In this document: positions 1 to 10,790 of the stretch, one piece after another | How positions within the stretch are numbered: the stretch's first letter is position 1 | How the letters are laid out: every line of letters begins with the position of its first letter | Source of the DNA: Erinaceus europaeus | Lineage: Eukaryota; Chordata; Mammalia; Eulipotyphla; Erinaceidae | Direction: 5' to 3' | Length of the DNA stretch: 64,000 bases | Assembly: GCF_950295315.1 (NCBI RefSeq) | Contig: NC_080177.1 | Coordinates: 84,961,123 to 85,025,122 of the forward strand | The notes under the pieces: model-generated | What the model was told of the DNA's origin: nothing | Database searches by the model: none | Seen by the model: the letters and a program-made list of their open reading frames with translations, nothing else | Made by a program: the position numbers and the translations under genes

Positions 1-665
1 TTAGATAAGAGGGGTAAAATTCTACACAATTCCCACCACTAGAAGTCGATATCCCATTCTCTCCATTGGAAGCTTTCCTATTCTTTATCCCTCTGGGGTG
101 TGGACCCAGGATCATTATGGGATGCAGAAGATAGAAGGTCTGGCTTCTGTAATTGCTTCTCTGTTGGACATGGGACTATCCATACTCTCAGTCTGTCTCT
201 CTCTTTTCCTAGTGGGGCAGGGCTCTGGGGAGGCAGGGTTCCAGGACACATTGATGAGGTTGTCTGCCCAGGCTTTCAGGTTGGCGTCATGGTAGCATCT
301 AGAACCTGGTGGTTGAATAAAAGTTATGCTATAAAGCAGAATAAATTGTTGACGAATAATGAACCTAAAGGCAAGAATATAGCAGATGAAGATTTGGGGT
401 CTTTGTTTTGGTAAAAGCTAGTAGGTATATTCCAAGAGGCACCCTCCCTGACTTTACTAGTTTTTACCTGAGCCTGACAGCTAACATGAAGGTAGATGCA
501 GGTCATTGGGGAGATGGTGTCATAGTTGGAAAAAGAGCTAGAAAGCTGGATCAAGAAAGAGAGCAGCTTCCAAGTATGGGGAAGGTGTATACATATCGTT
601 AACTGTAGACCCCAGTGATTTGCACTAGAGCCTATATTCAGCACAGGAGCCTATGTAGCCTCTGC
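1..665 (-). mobile_element. V-tail repeat copy, 3' end cut by window start
   Basis: This is a copy of the noncoding repeat seen at 14.4, 33.9, 51.5 and 58.2 kb. Its 3' end, which would read toward an A-tail on the minus strand, lies at or beyond base 1. Shared landmarks are the ATAAGAGGGG segment near the start, the CCCTCTGGG/GGACCCAGGATCAT block near 90-120, and the TGGGGCAGGGCTCTGGGGAG block near 213-232. It reaches past the block at 600-655 that is shared with the 34.5 and 58.7 kb copies. No protein is encoded. The short frames here are not conserved between copies. It probably belongs to a nonautonomous family sharing the 3' end of the Vingi-like LINE at 24-27 kb. Confidence 0.75.
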
Positions 666-861
666 ATCCATTTTTTTTTTTTTTTTTTTACTGTAGTTCT
701 TTTTGTGCTTTACAATGTCTTGTATAAAAATCCCTCTGTTTGTTGGTCTTGGTCACTACTATACAGTGATTTAATTAATTATGCTTACATAATGAATCCT
801 CCATGATAATCCATAAAGAAAGGGGGTGAGAGAGATTTGGGGTTGGTGAGTTCAGCTATAA
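666..861. other. T-run and AT-rich spacer
   Basis: An uninterrupted run of about 20 T at 670-689 is followed by AT-rich sequence with no recognisable gene. The T-run could be the reverse-strand A-tail of a very short, degraded insertion. No target duplication was found. Confidence 0.5.
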
Positions 862-1665
862 GTCAAGAAAGCAGTATAAAGCCATCTGGTCCAGGACTTT
901 TATTTTTGAGAAGATTCTTAATAACGGTTTCAATTTCTTTGTCTGTGATTGGTGCATTTAGGTTTTGTAGTTCTTCTTGGTTCAGTTTTGGAAGGGTATG
1001 TTTCTAGGAATTCTTCCATTTCTTGCAGATTCTCCAGCTTGGTGGCATATAGTTCTTTGTAAAAGTTTTGCATGATTTTTTGGATTTCTGTGGTGTCTGT
1101 TGTGGTATCTCCTCTATTGTTTACAATTCTATTTATTTGAGTCTTCTCCCTTTTTTTTTTTTTAGTGAGTCTGGCTAGGGGTTTGTCAATTTTATTCAAT
1201 TTTCCAAAGACTCAACATTTGGCTTTATTGATCTTTTGTATGGTTCTCTTATTTTTGATATTGTTATTTCTGCTCTAATTTTAGTCATTTCCATCCTTCT
1301 GGTTGCTTTAGGGTTCCTTTGTTCCTCTTCTTCTAAGTCCTTAAGGTGTGAAGTAAGTTAATTTATTTGATCTTTTTCTTTTTCTCTAATGTGTGCTTAT
1401 GTGATTCCCTCTCAGTACTGCTTTAGCTCTGTCCCAAATGTTTTGATAGCTTGTATCTTCATTTTCACTTGTTTCCAGGAACATTTGAATTTCTTGCTTG
1501 AGTGTCTCTCTGACCCAGCGGTTATTAAGCAGCATGTTATTGGGTTTCCAAATTTTGTGAAATTTAGTACTTTTCTGTTTGTTGTTGAATGTTAGCCTTA
1601 CCCCACTGTGGTCTGAGAAGATACTTGGGATGATTTCAGTGCTCTTGACTGTGGATACTGTTACC
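862..1665 (-). mobile_element. L1 ORF2 fragment (endonuclease/RT linker region)
   Basis: Read on the minus strand, this gives the familiar L1 ORF2 segment between endonuclease and reverse transcriptase. It includes frames resembling a [20 protein letters not shown] stretch and a [17 protein letters not shown] stretch near 930-1030. The plus-strand sequence at 1400-1650 is also typical reverse-complement L1 (for example GTTTCCAGGAACATTTGAATTTC). Frames are broken, so this is a dead fragment. Both L1 ends are missing. Confidence 0.85.
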
Positions 1666-2425
1666 CCTCCATTCCCTCTTAATTTCTTTTGGTCTCTACC
1701 AAGATAAATTAATAAATAAATAAGATAGAAAGAATGCTATTTTAAGAAGGCAGTGTATCCCAAATCCACATGTCCAGGGCCCGTGACTGTGATCCTCAGC
1801 ACCTCGTCTTCTGACTGTTGGTGTCACTTGTACTTTATTCTTCCTCCATACGTTTATAAAATAAACACAATCTCTTCTGTTTTCTTGCTAGAGTTTTGAA
1901 TTCTGTCCTTCATACACGTGCCTCTAATACTTAAACCTGTAGTCCATGAAGGTTGATAGGAATGTGTGAACTGGTGTGTTCTTCCTGATGGGAAGCAACA
2001 AACACTTCTGGTATTTATCAGTTTTTGAGCTTACTACAATTTCTTTCCAGTCTTTCTCTTCCACAGGTGAATTTTATACTCTTATGGTAAAATATTCTGT
2101 TGGTGATATAGAAAGATAAAGGTTTTGACATATGCTAGCAGCACAGTTTTTGTTTCTCAAGTCATTTTGTTATTTTGCTTTGCTTATCTATCAAAAGCTT
2201 TTACTCAAGCAGTCGACCAAGTTCTGGAGAATTTTTATTGTCCACTGTACAGACTAATTTTTTTAATAAACAGAAATAAATCTAGATCTTCCCAATTTTA
2301 CTTGGGTGCTCTTTTGTGACTTTCTATAAGGCTCTATAATATTTTACATCATTTGTAAGATGTATTCTCTGACACATAAATTTTCCTCGGGCTGGTAATG
2401 GAAATAGACATGGATGGAAAATGAT
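1666..2425. other. AT-rich noncoding DNA, no feature seen
   Basis: No recognised repeat or credible coding frame. A 64-codon frame at 2125-2319 has no recognisable content. Confidence 0.5.
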
Positions 2426-2429
2426 AATC

Positions 2430-2690
2430 TTAAACTAAAATATATAAATATGAGATACAGATACTTTATGGTGCCATTTACATAAGGGATTTAAAATAAT
2501 CTCATGAAAACAGAGTAACAGAATGGTGATTCCCAGGGAGAGAGCGGTGAAAGAGTTGGAGAGCTGTTATTTAAGGGGATAATCAGGAACTAAGAGGTAA
2601 GTAAATCCTGTGGGTGTAATGGATAGCATGGTCATTACATTGCACAGGAACGTGTATAAATGTCACTTGGAAAACTAAAAGCTAAGAGCA
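2430..2690 (+). mobile_element. Possible old L1 3' end
   Basis: The order of a 'GGTGCCATTTACATAA' segment, an 'AACAGAATGGTGATTCCCAGGGAG' block and a purine-rich stretch resembles the 3' region of older mammalian L1 subfamilies. Divergence is high and the ends are not defined. Confidence 0.4.
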
Positions 2691-3505
2691 AGTACTCCAA
2701 GGACTGAACTCCATTGTCCATCTGTAATGACAGGTGTGGCCATGAGGATCAAGCAACCAAGGAGAATTACTGGTATAACCCAGATATACACTCGTGAAAG
2801 CAGACGAATTCCGAGTCAGGAAACGGGCTCAGATATTATGTACTGTTTACACTAATTTGAGAATATAAGCACATTCTCAAAAACAGCTTAGAGAGCATGG
2901 CAGCTTTTAGATGCTAGTCACCCACACTTGAGCCCAGCCCCGAGGGTTCTGTAGGAAGCTTTGAGACTCTTATGTCCTGCCCTTCTCCATCTGTCTTTGT
3001 TTCTCTGGATCTCTCTGAAGAAGTCATCCAAGCATGGTGAAGCAAAATGGTGGTGACCAAAACACAAACAAAATATTGGGTAAGTGTAGTTTCCTAGAAG
3101 CAAGATAAAAAAATTCTAAAAAAGTGTTTAAGTAGAAATATTTGAACAATTTTTAAGTCAAGTAAAATAAAGATTCAGTTTTTTTAAGTATCGTTTTCCT
3201 TAGAACCATGGAAACATCTAGCTCCTAATCAAAGTGAGGGGTACATGGGGGGGGGAACTCACAGAGAGACACCAGTACACATTTATCTAGTACAACAGAG
3301 ACTAGCAGAGACCTGTGAGTATATCTGAGTTCTGGGGACAAGAATGGAAAATTGACAGGGCAATTATTATCTTCGACAGAAACATGGTGTTGTAAGAGTT
3401 ACAGCACAGTACACGTGTGAATGTAATTATCAGCAAAAATTCCCTCTTCAGAACATTGTCAGCTCTGCATAGTTACTTAAATGTGAGGTAACCCCCTCAT
3501 GCAGT
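2691..3505. other. Noncoding DNA, no feature seen
   Basis: Apart from an 8-G run at 3248-3255 there is nothing recognisable. The 61-codon minus frame at 2918-3103 has no recognisable content. Confidence 0.45.
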
Positions 3506-3514
3506 TGAAGGAAC

Positions 3515-3526
3515 TCGTGTGTGTCT

Positions 3527-3586
<60 letters not shown>

Positions 3587-3596
3587 GCATATGTGT
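3515..3596. repeat. (GT)n microsatellite with CG-bearing interruption
   Basis: About 40 GT/TG dinucleotides, with a GCGCGCGCG stretch near 3571-3579. The repeat abuts the T-rich end of the SINE that follows on the minus strand. Confidence 0.95.
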
Positions 3597-3609
3597 TTGC
3601 TGGAAGTGA

Positions 3610-3844
3610 GTTTATTTATTTAATTTTTATTATCTTTATTTATTTATTGGATAGAGACAGCCAGAGATTAAGAGGAAGAGGGAGACAGAAAGGGAGAGAG
3701 AGAGAGACAGAGAGACATGCACTTGCATGTCTCTTCACCACTTGCAAAGCTTTCCCCCTGCAGGTGGGGGCTGGTAGCTTGAACCCAGGGCCTTGTGCAC
3801 TGTAACATGTGCGCTCAGCTAGGTGCACCACCACCATGGCCCTG
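3610..3844 (-). mobile_element. Group B hedgehog-type SINE
   Basis: On the minus strand it reads from a GGGCCATGGTGGTGGTGCACC head through a GGTTCAAGC-type box B and a CCCCACCTGCAGGGGGAAAGC block to a CT-rich body and an AATAAATAAA-type end. In plus orientation the order is reversed, starting with TTATTTATTGGATAGAGACAG. It is a tRNA-derived, Pol III-type noncoding element. Confidence 0.85.
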
Positions 3845-4127
3845 TAAGTAAGTTCTTTTGGATGAGACAAATTCTTACCTTTCATTTAACAATGGACAAA
3901 ACTGCCTGCAACTGAAAGTGTCAGACTAGCAGCAGAGTGACACTGAGTATAGAAGAACCAAGTCAAGAGATGTTAGAGGCTGTTGCTGGTGAGTAACATT
4001 GGTGAGTTGGGGAAAGAAACATTTTGTTATAAACTTTCTAATAGCGTTTGCCTATGAAGGTATGTTTATAAAAGTGAAATGCCATTGAAAAGTGAAGGAA
4101 GTTCTGACACATTTTCACAGAATGAGT
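3845..4127. other. Spacer before minisatellite
   Basis: Noncoding sequence with no recognised repeat. It runs directly into the first 39-bp unit. Confidence 0.5.
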
Positions 4128-5336
4128 CCTGTCAGAACTGTATTACCATGTATCTTCTAGATCACTCCTGTCAGAACAGGATTGCCATGTGTCTTCTAGA
4201 TCATTCCTGTCAGAACTGGATTACCATGTATCTTCTAGATCATTCCTGTCAGAACAGGATTGCCATGTGCCTTCTAGATAGTTCCTGTCAGAAAAAGATT
4301 GCCATGTGCCTTCTAGATCATTCCTGTCAGAACAGGATTGCCATGTGCCTTCTAGATCATTCCTGTCAGAACTGTATTACCATGTATCTTCTAGATCATT
4401 CCTGTCAGAACAGGATTGCCATGTGCCTTCTAGATCGTTCCTGTCAGAAAAAGATTGCCATGTGCCTTCTAGATCATTCCTGTCAGAACAGGATTGCCAT
4501 GTGCCTTCTAGATCATTCCTGTCAGAACAGGACTACCATGTGTCTTCTAGATCATTTGTGTCAGAACTGGATTACCATGTATCTTCTAGATCATTCCTGT
4601 CAGAACAGGATTGCCATGTGCCTTCTATATCATTCCTGTCAGAACTGTATTACCATGTATCTTCTAGATCGTTCCTGTCAGAACAGGATTGCCATGTGCC
4701 TTCTAGATCATTCCTGTCAGAACTGTATTACCATGTATCTTCTAGATCGTTCCTGTCAGAACTGGATTACCATGTATCTTCTAGATCGTTCCTGTCAGAA
4801 CAGGATTGCCATGTGTCTTCTAGATCGTTCCTGTCAGAACTGTATTACCATGTATCTTCTAGATCGTTCCTGTCAGAACTGGATTACCATGTATCTTCTA
4901 GATCGTTCCTGTCAGAACAGGATTGCCATGTGTCTTCTAGATCGTTCCTGTCAGAACTGTATTACCATGTATCTTCTAGATCATTCCTGTCAGAACTGGA
5001 TTACCATGTATCTTCTAGATCGTTCCTGTCAGAACAGGATTACCATGTATCTTCTAGATTGTTCCTGTCAGAACAGGATTGCCATGTGCCTTCTATATCA
5101 TTCCTGTCAGAACTGTATTACCATGTATCTTCTAGATCGTTCCTGTCAGAACTGGATTACCATGTATCTTCTAGATCGTTCCTGTCAGAACTGTATTACC
5201 ATGTAGCTTCTAGATCGTTCCTGTCAGAACTGTATTACCATGTATCTTCTAGATCGTTCCTGTCAGAACAGGATTGCCATGTGACTTCTAGATCATTCCT
5301 GTCAGAACAGGATTGCCATATGTCTTCTAGATTATT
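4128..5336. repeat. 39-bp minisatellite, 31 complete units
   Basis: Each unit begins CCTGTCAGAA and ends near TCTAGATC(A/G)TT. Unit starts fall at 4128 + 39(k-1), and the array ends exactly at 5336, so 31 units carry no net indel. A partial unit (CCTG) follows. The units are of three main types, distinguished by the bases after CAGAA: CTGTATTACC, CTGGATTACC and CAGGATTGCC. A rarer AAAGATTGCC type occurs at units 5 and 9. From 4713 to 5063 the three main types repeat in fixed order three times, a 117-bp higher-order period. Because 39 is divisible by 3 and the unit lacks stops in two frames, open frames of 375 and 361 codons result. I do not regard these as genes. Confidence 0.97.
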
Positions 5337-5783
5337 CCTGAAACTGATTCTCATTTTATTTTTGCATTATGTAATACTAGTAAGGTTATGATATCAAGGT
5401 AAAAGAATGATTAAGTGAAACTAATTATTATTCTGATGAAGCCCTAAATTCTTGGTAAAACAAATGAGAATTGAGATAGAGCAGCCTCTTTGAAACTCCT
5501 TGCTGAGATTCAATATATTTTTAAAGGAAAGTAGGATTTAAATATTTATGAAATTGAGTTTTCCTTACTATTTTGAAGTAGAAATTAAGACTTTCCTACC
5601 TCTGCAGAATTGATTTTACCTTCCTTTCTGCACTAGCTAGGAAAGCAATTAATTTTTACATTAATAAATCAGAATACATGAAAAATGAGTTGCTCACAAA
5701 GTGAAGTTGTGGAAGTAAAACCGAATATCATAATTTAACTTCTTAGGTTTGAGTTTATTATACAAAGTAAAATAAAAATAAAA
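5337..5783. other. AT-rich noncoding DNA, no feature seen
   Basis: Nothing recognisable between the minisatellite and the next SINE. Confidence 0.5.
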
Positions 5784-6068
5784 GGGAGTCGGGTAGTAGC
5801 GCAGCGGGTTAAGTGCACATGGTGCAAAGAGCAAGGACCAGTGCAAGGATCCCGGTTCGAGCCCCCGGCTCCCCACCTGCAGGGGAGTCGCTTCACAGGC
5901 GGTGAAGCAGGTCTGCAGGTGTCTGTCTTTCTCTCCCCCTCTCTGTCTTCCCCTCCTCTCTCCATTTCTCTCTGTCCTATCCAACAATGACGACATCAGT
6001 AACAACAACAATAATAATTACAACAATAAAACAACAAGGACAACAAAAAGGGAATCAATAAATATTAA
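5784..6068 (+). mobile_element. Group A hedgehog-type SINE, near full length
   Basis: This is a good reference copy. The head GGGAGTCGGGTAGTAGCGCAG contains an A-box-like TAGCGCAGCGG, and box B GGTTCGAGCCC lies near 5853-5863. Next come CTCCCCACCTGCAGGGGAGTCGC-type sequence and a direct/inverted GCTTCACAGGCGGTGAAGC motif. A CT-rich body, a TCCTATCCAACAA stretch, AAC/AAT trinucleotides and an A-rich tail complete it. It is noncoding and transcribable by RNA polymerase III if active. Confidence 0.92.
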
Positions 6069-6419
6069 AATTTTTTTTATAAACTAAAGATAAAAATGTA
6101 TGCATTGGGGATTTAAAGGGAGACAACATGCCTTCGTTTGCTTTGTTAGAAAAGAAACACTGATTTTACTCTTGCATCTGCATTTCACAAGGAAAGTTTC
6201 ACAGGAAGGAGGTTTGCCTTTTGTAGAGTTATTCATCTTTTCTTCGGGAGAGTTATCAAATAAGCAAAAAAGAAAATAATAGACTTCTTGGCATATGGTA
6301 CTATAAATCTATGGATAGCTAGAACAAAATAAAGGAACTGTTTTGTTTTTAAAAGTTAGAAGAGAAAGGTGATTGAGTGTTTTGTTAGGAATCATACTTC
6401 CTTTTAGTAAGTATGGATT
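6069..6419. other. Noncoding DNA, no feature seen
   Basis: No recognised repeat or gene. Confidence 0.45.
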
Positions 6420-6565
6420 TATTCAGGGGGAGGAGAAAGAAAGAGACAGGCGAGGGCACCGCTCAGGTCAGCCCTGTGGCAGTCAGGAATCGAGTTTAGG
6501 ACCTCAGGCCTGGAAGTCTTGTTCTGCACTGGCTCTAACATGCTACATGCTGCCCGCCTCCTGGC
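6420..6565 (-). mobile_element. Group C SINE, diverged
   Basis: A purine-rich GGAGGAGAAAGAAAGAGACAGG start and a CTCAG...GGACCTCAGGCCTGGAAGTCTTG segment match the reverse-strand pattern of group C SINEs. It is strongly diverged. Confidence 0.5.
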
Positions 6566-7312
6566 ATCAGGTCTTAGGAAAATCTCCTTTCACTGCACAT
6601 GTACTGAGCAGTCTTATTGACTTGCTTATAAATAATAGGATAGGGCAGATGGGATGGGGTGACATTTGCAAGACTGGTACAAGATTCTGACTTCTGTCTC
6701 CATGTTCATGACTTCTGTTTCCATTTAGGGGAGACTCTCACATGAACAGGCACTGAAGCAGCCCCACAGACACGTGCATGCAGGAGTTCCCTTTTTCTTT
6801 GTAATCGCATACCCAGATAGTTGCATACCCAGCTGACACGTTTTCTGCACGTTCTTGAGAGAACCAAATTAGAAGTGACTAGCTAAGGAGAGAACCGAAA
6901 CTAGAACAACCAGGACATGTGAAACTCCAGGAATTGTACTTGAAGCCTCAGGCACGTAAGTCTTTCTGTCACTGAATCCACTCTCAAGTCACATTCTTTC
7001 AGTTCACGACTGGAGCTTAGTTTGTCTTCTCAAAGCGCAGCAATGATTTCAACAAACTCAACAAATGATTTCCTCTAAAGATATCTCCTAGCTCAGTGTC
7101 AGTCTTACCTCATTCCATGGCAATGAGCTGTTGCCCTTGGCCTTAGACGTAGACCTGGCTAAACACTCACCGAACTATGATTGGAGCATACATTAACAGT
7201 GTCACTGGATGTAGCCAGTAGGTCTAACATTCTAACATTGACGGTAAAGACCCATGACCAGAACGCAACTAACGTTGGTACTTGAGAAGTAACGAGGCTT
7301 TTTGTTAATGTC
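6566..7312. other. Noncoding DNA, no feature seen
   Basis: No recognised repeat or coding frame. Confidence 0.45.
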
Positions 7313-7482
7313 TTTATAAAATCTTTATTTATTTATTGGATAGTGTCAGCCAGCAATGGAGAGGCAGGGGGAGACAGAGGAGAGACAAACACCTGAAGCA
7401 CCGCTTCACCACTCATGAAACTGTCCTCTGACGTGAACCTGGGTGCTGGCAAAGCATACTCAACAAGGTGCACCACATGAAT
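7313..7482 (-). mobile_element. Group B SINE, diverged
   Basis: It starts TTTATTTATTGGATAGTGTCAG and ends with GTGCACCAC in plus orientation, the usual reverse-strand order. A box B remnant (GTGAACCTGGG) lies near 7431-7442. Confidence 0.75.
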
Positions 7483-7526
7483 AATAACATTTTGAACGTT
7501 GTCCTTGTTCTTGTGTTGACTTTGGC

Positions 7527-7692
7527 CCTAGGCTGTGACTTCCTGGTTTGGGGATGTTGTGAGAAGCTGGTCACCTAGATCAGCCATGCTCCCCCCACAT
7601 GTTTATTTTCCTAGGCTGTGACTTCCTGGTTTGGGGATGTTGTGAGAAGCCGGTCACCTAGATCAGCCATGCTCCCCCCACATGTTTATTTC
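7527..7692. repeat. 83-bp tandem duplication (2 copies)
   Basis: CCTAGGCTGTGACTTCCTGG begins at 7527 and again at 7610. The units are almost identical (one clear CTGG/CCGG difference) and both end with CCCCCCACATGTTTATTT. This looks like a recent local duplication in otherwise unique DNA. Confidence 0.95.
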
Positions 7693-7989
7693 CCATGCTT
7701 CCTGACCTCCTTTTCTTCCTCGGGTGCTAATTAATGCCTAGTTGCATGTATGGGTCAGTCTGGTTATCTGTTAGGAGTCTGATTTGGTGATGCTATTTTA
7801 TCATTTCCTCTTTTGTCATTCTCCACAAATTTGAGAAATCCCCACTCTACCCATGTCTCTCCTTCTTCCACATACCCTTCATGTCAATGCTGTACTTGTC
7901 CACCTTAATTCTATCTTTACAGCAAAGTTGAGAAGACTTTTTTCATAAAAGGCAGCAATTTATTAAAGATTCTTCTTTTGTTTGGTTTA

Positions 7990-8142
7990 TTTTTTAAAAT
8001 ATTTTATTTATGAGAAAGATAGGAGGAGAGAGAGAAAGAACCAGACATTACTCTGGTACATGTGCTGCCGGGGATTGAATTCAGAACCTCATGCTTGAGA
8101 ATCCAATGCTTTATCCACTGCACTGCCTCTCGGACCACTGTA
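7990..8142 (-). mobile_element. Group C SINE
   Basis: A purine-rich GAGAGAGAAAGAACCAGA segment leads to GGGGATTGAATTCAGAACC (box B on the minus strand) and ATGCTTTATCCACTGCACTGCC (A-box side). A close relative lies at 39958-40100. Confidence 0.75.
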
Positions 8143-8845
8143 TTAAAGTTTTGTATATAGATAACATTCAGACAAAACTTTATGTTATAATTAGGATAGA
8201 ATATACTTTTCCAGAAAAAGTAATTTATTTCTCCAAAGATTCATTTTATTTGGGCATATTTTATGTCATATAAAGATGTTTTAAGCACAACACTAACTTA
8301 TCCAGAGCACTCAAATAAATGATACTTTAAAAATGATGACTCTATGTAATTCTGTGAATTCAATACACAGTGTTCTGGTCTTTAAAACTAACATGATAGC
8401 CTTTAGATAAGTGAAAGATCCCCCCCCTTTTAATTTACCTAAGAATGGAAGTTAGATTTTATAGATTTTTAGGAGTAGTAGACCCCAAGCTATAAATACA
8501 GCATTGGGAGACAGGAAAGTGCCAAGGGACTATCGACAATATGAACTAAAATATCAGAAGAGTTTCATGGTAAAAATCATTGCACTATATCACAGTCATT
8601 CTGCTCATACTTTCGAGGGAGTTAACCGTCCCTAAGTCAGAATAATCAAGTTCATGTAACACCAGATTGATTTGCTTAGATACATACATTCACTCAGGAA
8701 TCAGATGTTTCAGGAATAATGTGTCAGCATGTGATAAAATGTGTATTCTCTACTGATATTCTCTGCCCTCATCTCATGCTTAATAAGAATTTTGTTATAA
8801 ATTACACATAATGACAATGAGGTAGGATGAATTCCATCCTTAAAT
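8143..8845. other. AT-rich noncoding DNA, no feature seen
   Basis: No recognised repeat or gene. Confidence 0.45.
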
Positions 8846-8931
8846 CCTGGTGTGAACGTCTATATCATATAAACGCGGCGCTAGCCGCCTGGTGTGAGCG
8901 CCTGTATCATATAAACGCGGCACTAGCCGCC
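8846..8931. repeat. 42-bp CpG-rich tandem duplication (2 copies)
   Basis: CCTGGTGTGA starts at 8846 and 8888, giving a 42-bp period. Each unit ends in an inverted GCGGC...GCCG(C) pair around a 4-base loop, directly after ATATCATATAAAC or GTATCATATAAAC. The CpG density stands out from the AT-rich surroundings. Confidence 0.92.
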
Positions 8932-9058
8932 TTCACGTCCAACTACAATTCATTAGTGTCATCAATTCTATGGTGACCTTTCATTCAGAAGTGCACTTGA
9001 GAGTCATATCAGCTGTTCATATTTAAACTGTGTGAGTTACATTAAAAATTACTTGCTT

Positions 9059-9190
9059 GGGGCCAGGCAATGATGAACTTGGTTCAGTGCACATGTTACA
9101 ATGCACAAAGACCCAGGTTCAAACCCCTGGTCCCCACCTGCAGGGAGAAAGCTTTGTGAGTGGTGAAGCAGGGCTACAGGTGTCTCTCTG

Positions 9191-9221
<31 letters not shown>

Positions 9222-9290
9222 CCCCTGCTCCTCTCAATTTCTCCCTGTCTCTATCAAGTAATACATTTAAAAATAAAGAAAAATACTTAT
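9059..9290 (+). mobile_element. Group B SINE
   Basis: The GGGGCCAGGCAATGATGAAC head is followed by a box B near 9117-9127 (GGTTCAAACCC), TCCCCACCTGCAGGG, a CT-rich body with an internal (TA)n run at 9208-9221, and an AATACATTTAAAAATAAAG tail. Confidence 0.88.
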
Positions 9291-9299
9291 TTGTTTTCC

Positions 9300-10240
9300 T
9301 CAAATTATTTTATTGAGGGGGTTAATCTTAATGTACAGCTGTTGACATGTGGATAGCTTATCATCTCCTGTCTGCAAAGCACTCTCACCACCAACGTGTG
9401 TCCTTTCCATCAGCAGGCATTAGAATTCCGATGTCTCCCCTCACTCTCATAAACCCTGTCCCCCCAGCCCAGTCCTTTGTTTTGGTGCAGTAGTCTACAG
9501 CCAGGCTAAGTTTCACTTTGTGTTTTTTCTATTTGTCCTGTGTCTTAAGTTTCGTCTGTAAGAGCAATCCTCTGATATTCGTCCTAGTTTGACTAATCTC
9601 ATTTAACTTGATTCTGTTGAATCCCATCCAAGATGAGGCAAGAGACAAATTCATCTTTTTTAAATAGCTGAGTAGTGTTTCATTGTGCATACATATTCAA
9701 CTTACTTTATTTTATTTTATTTTATTTTACCTCCAGTATTATTTCTGGGGCTTGGTGCTGGCTTTATGAGCCCACTGCTCTGGGAGGCCATTTTATTTTC
9801 CTTTCTGCTATTTTGATAGAAAAGATGGAAATTAAAAGGGAAAAGTGAGCTAGAGGTAGAGAGAAAGATAGACACCTGCAGACCTGCTTCACTGCCTGGG
9901 AAGCGGCCCTACTGCTGGTTGGGAGCTGAGGCTCAAATCCCGGTCCTTATGCAGGGCAGTGTGTGTGCTCAGCCAAGGCATTTGGGTTGCTTCCAAATTT
10001 AAGCTATTTTAACTTGTGCTGCTATGAGCACAAGTGTACACAGATCTCTTCAGATAGGAATTTGTGCTTCCTTTGGGTAAACCCCCACTAGAGGAATTGC
10101 TGGGTCGTAGAGTAGGTCCATTCCTAGTGTTCTGGGAAATCTCCAGACTTCCCTCCACAGGGGTTGGACCCCTGCCCATTCACACCAACAGTGTAGACAA
10201 GTTCCTTTTCTCCACATTCAAAAATAACCTGTTCTTAGCA
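9300..10240 (-). mobile_element. L1 3' end interrupted by a SINE
   Basis: Read on the minus strand, this is the end of L1 ORF2 and the 3' UTR. Plus-strand landmarks are TAGCTGAGTAGTGTTTCATTGTG (9666-9688), TTGGGTTGCTTCCAAATTTAAG (9985-10006) and the block near 10090-10190. The two halves flank the SINE at about 9700-9980, so the SINE inserted later. Several stops make it inactive. Confidence 0.85.
9700..9980 (-). mobile_element. Group A SINE with extra 3' module, nested in L1
   Basis: The plus strand begins with a T-rich tail and then CTCCAGTATTATTTCTGGGG. This is the reverse of the extra module seen at 44.7, 57.9 and 20.2 kb. It ends with GACACCTGCAGACCTGCTTCA and a degraded head. It interrupts the L1. 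Confidence 0.82.
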
Positions 10241-10640
10241 TTTGATTGTCTCCTTGTAAGTTTATTTAATTTTTTTCATACTATAATTGTTACCTCTGTT
10301 ATTTGTTCAGAAAGTATCACGTAAGAACTAGGCTTAGTAGCAGCAGCAGAACATAATTGCCTAAAAGTGTTTTGCTTCCCCTGAGACAGAGAGCAGAGCA
10401 TAATAAAAGTGTAGAAGCACTTTTGGCTGCAGAGATATTTCTACTCAAACTCTACAAGTAACTAAAATGTGCTTAAATAATATCACTTGGTTATTTCTAA
10501 CCAGATGTTACATACTATGTGTGTTAGCATTTTCTACAAAGTGTACAGAAAGAAATGAAAGCTAAAGTGTAACTTTTTCAAATCCAAGGACAAGGATTCT
10601 TTGTGATCAAAAGATTGAGAAAATACTCTATAAAGGGTCT
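10241..10640. other. Noncoding DNA, no feature seen
   Basis: AT-rich sequence without a recognised repeat. Confidence 0.4.
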
Positions 10641-10790
10641 TTTATTTTTTTATTTAATAATGATCAACAAGATTGTGGGATAAGAGGGGTACAATTCTGT
10701 ACAACTCTCACCTCCAGAGCTCTGGGGAGGGGAGGCTCCAGGACCCACTGGGGAGGTGGTCTGCCTAGGGAAGTCGGGTTGGTGTCATGG
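10641..10790 (-). mobile_element. V-tail repeat copy with large internal deletion
   Basis: The 3' end (AATAATGATCAACAAGATTGTGGGATAAGAGGGGTACAATTC) jumps at about 10716-10724 straight to the GGGGAGG...CCAGGACCCACTGGGGAGG block. In full copies that block lies about 200 bp further in. The deletion join falls at an AGAGCTCTG motif. Confidence 0.8.

Noticed and set aside
4128..5336. CRISPR array
   Set aside because: Units are head-to-tail without unique spacers and the genome is mammalian.
4079..5391. Two long overlapping plus-strand frames (375 and 361 codons) that look like a repeat protein
   Set aside because: Both result from a 39-bp unit without stops in two frames. There is no conserved flanking coding sequence, and start and end lie at the array borders.
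5840..5900. tRNA gene-like A and B boxes in SINE heads
   Set aside because: They are SINE promoters. No cloverleaf or anticodon arm could be completed in any copy.
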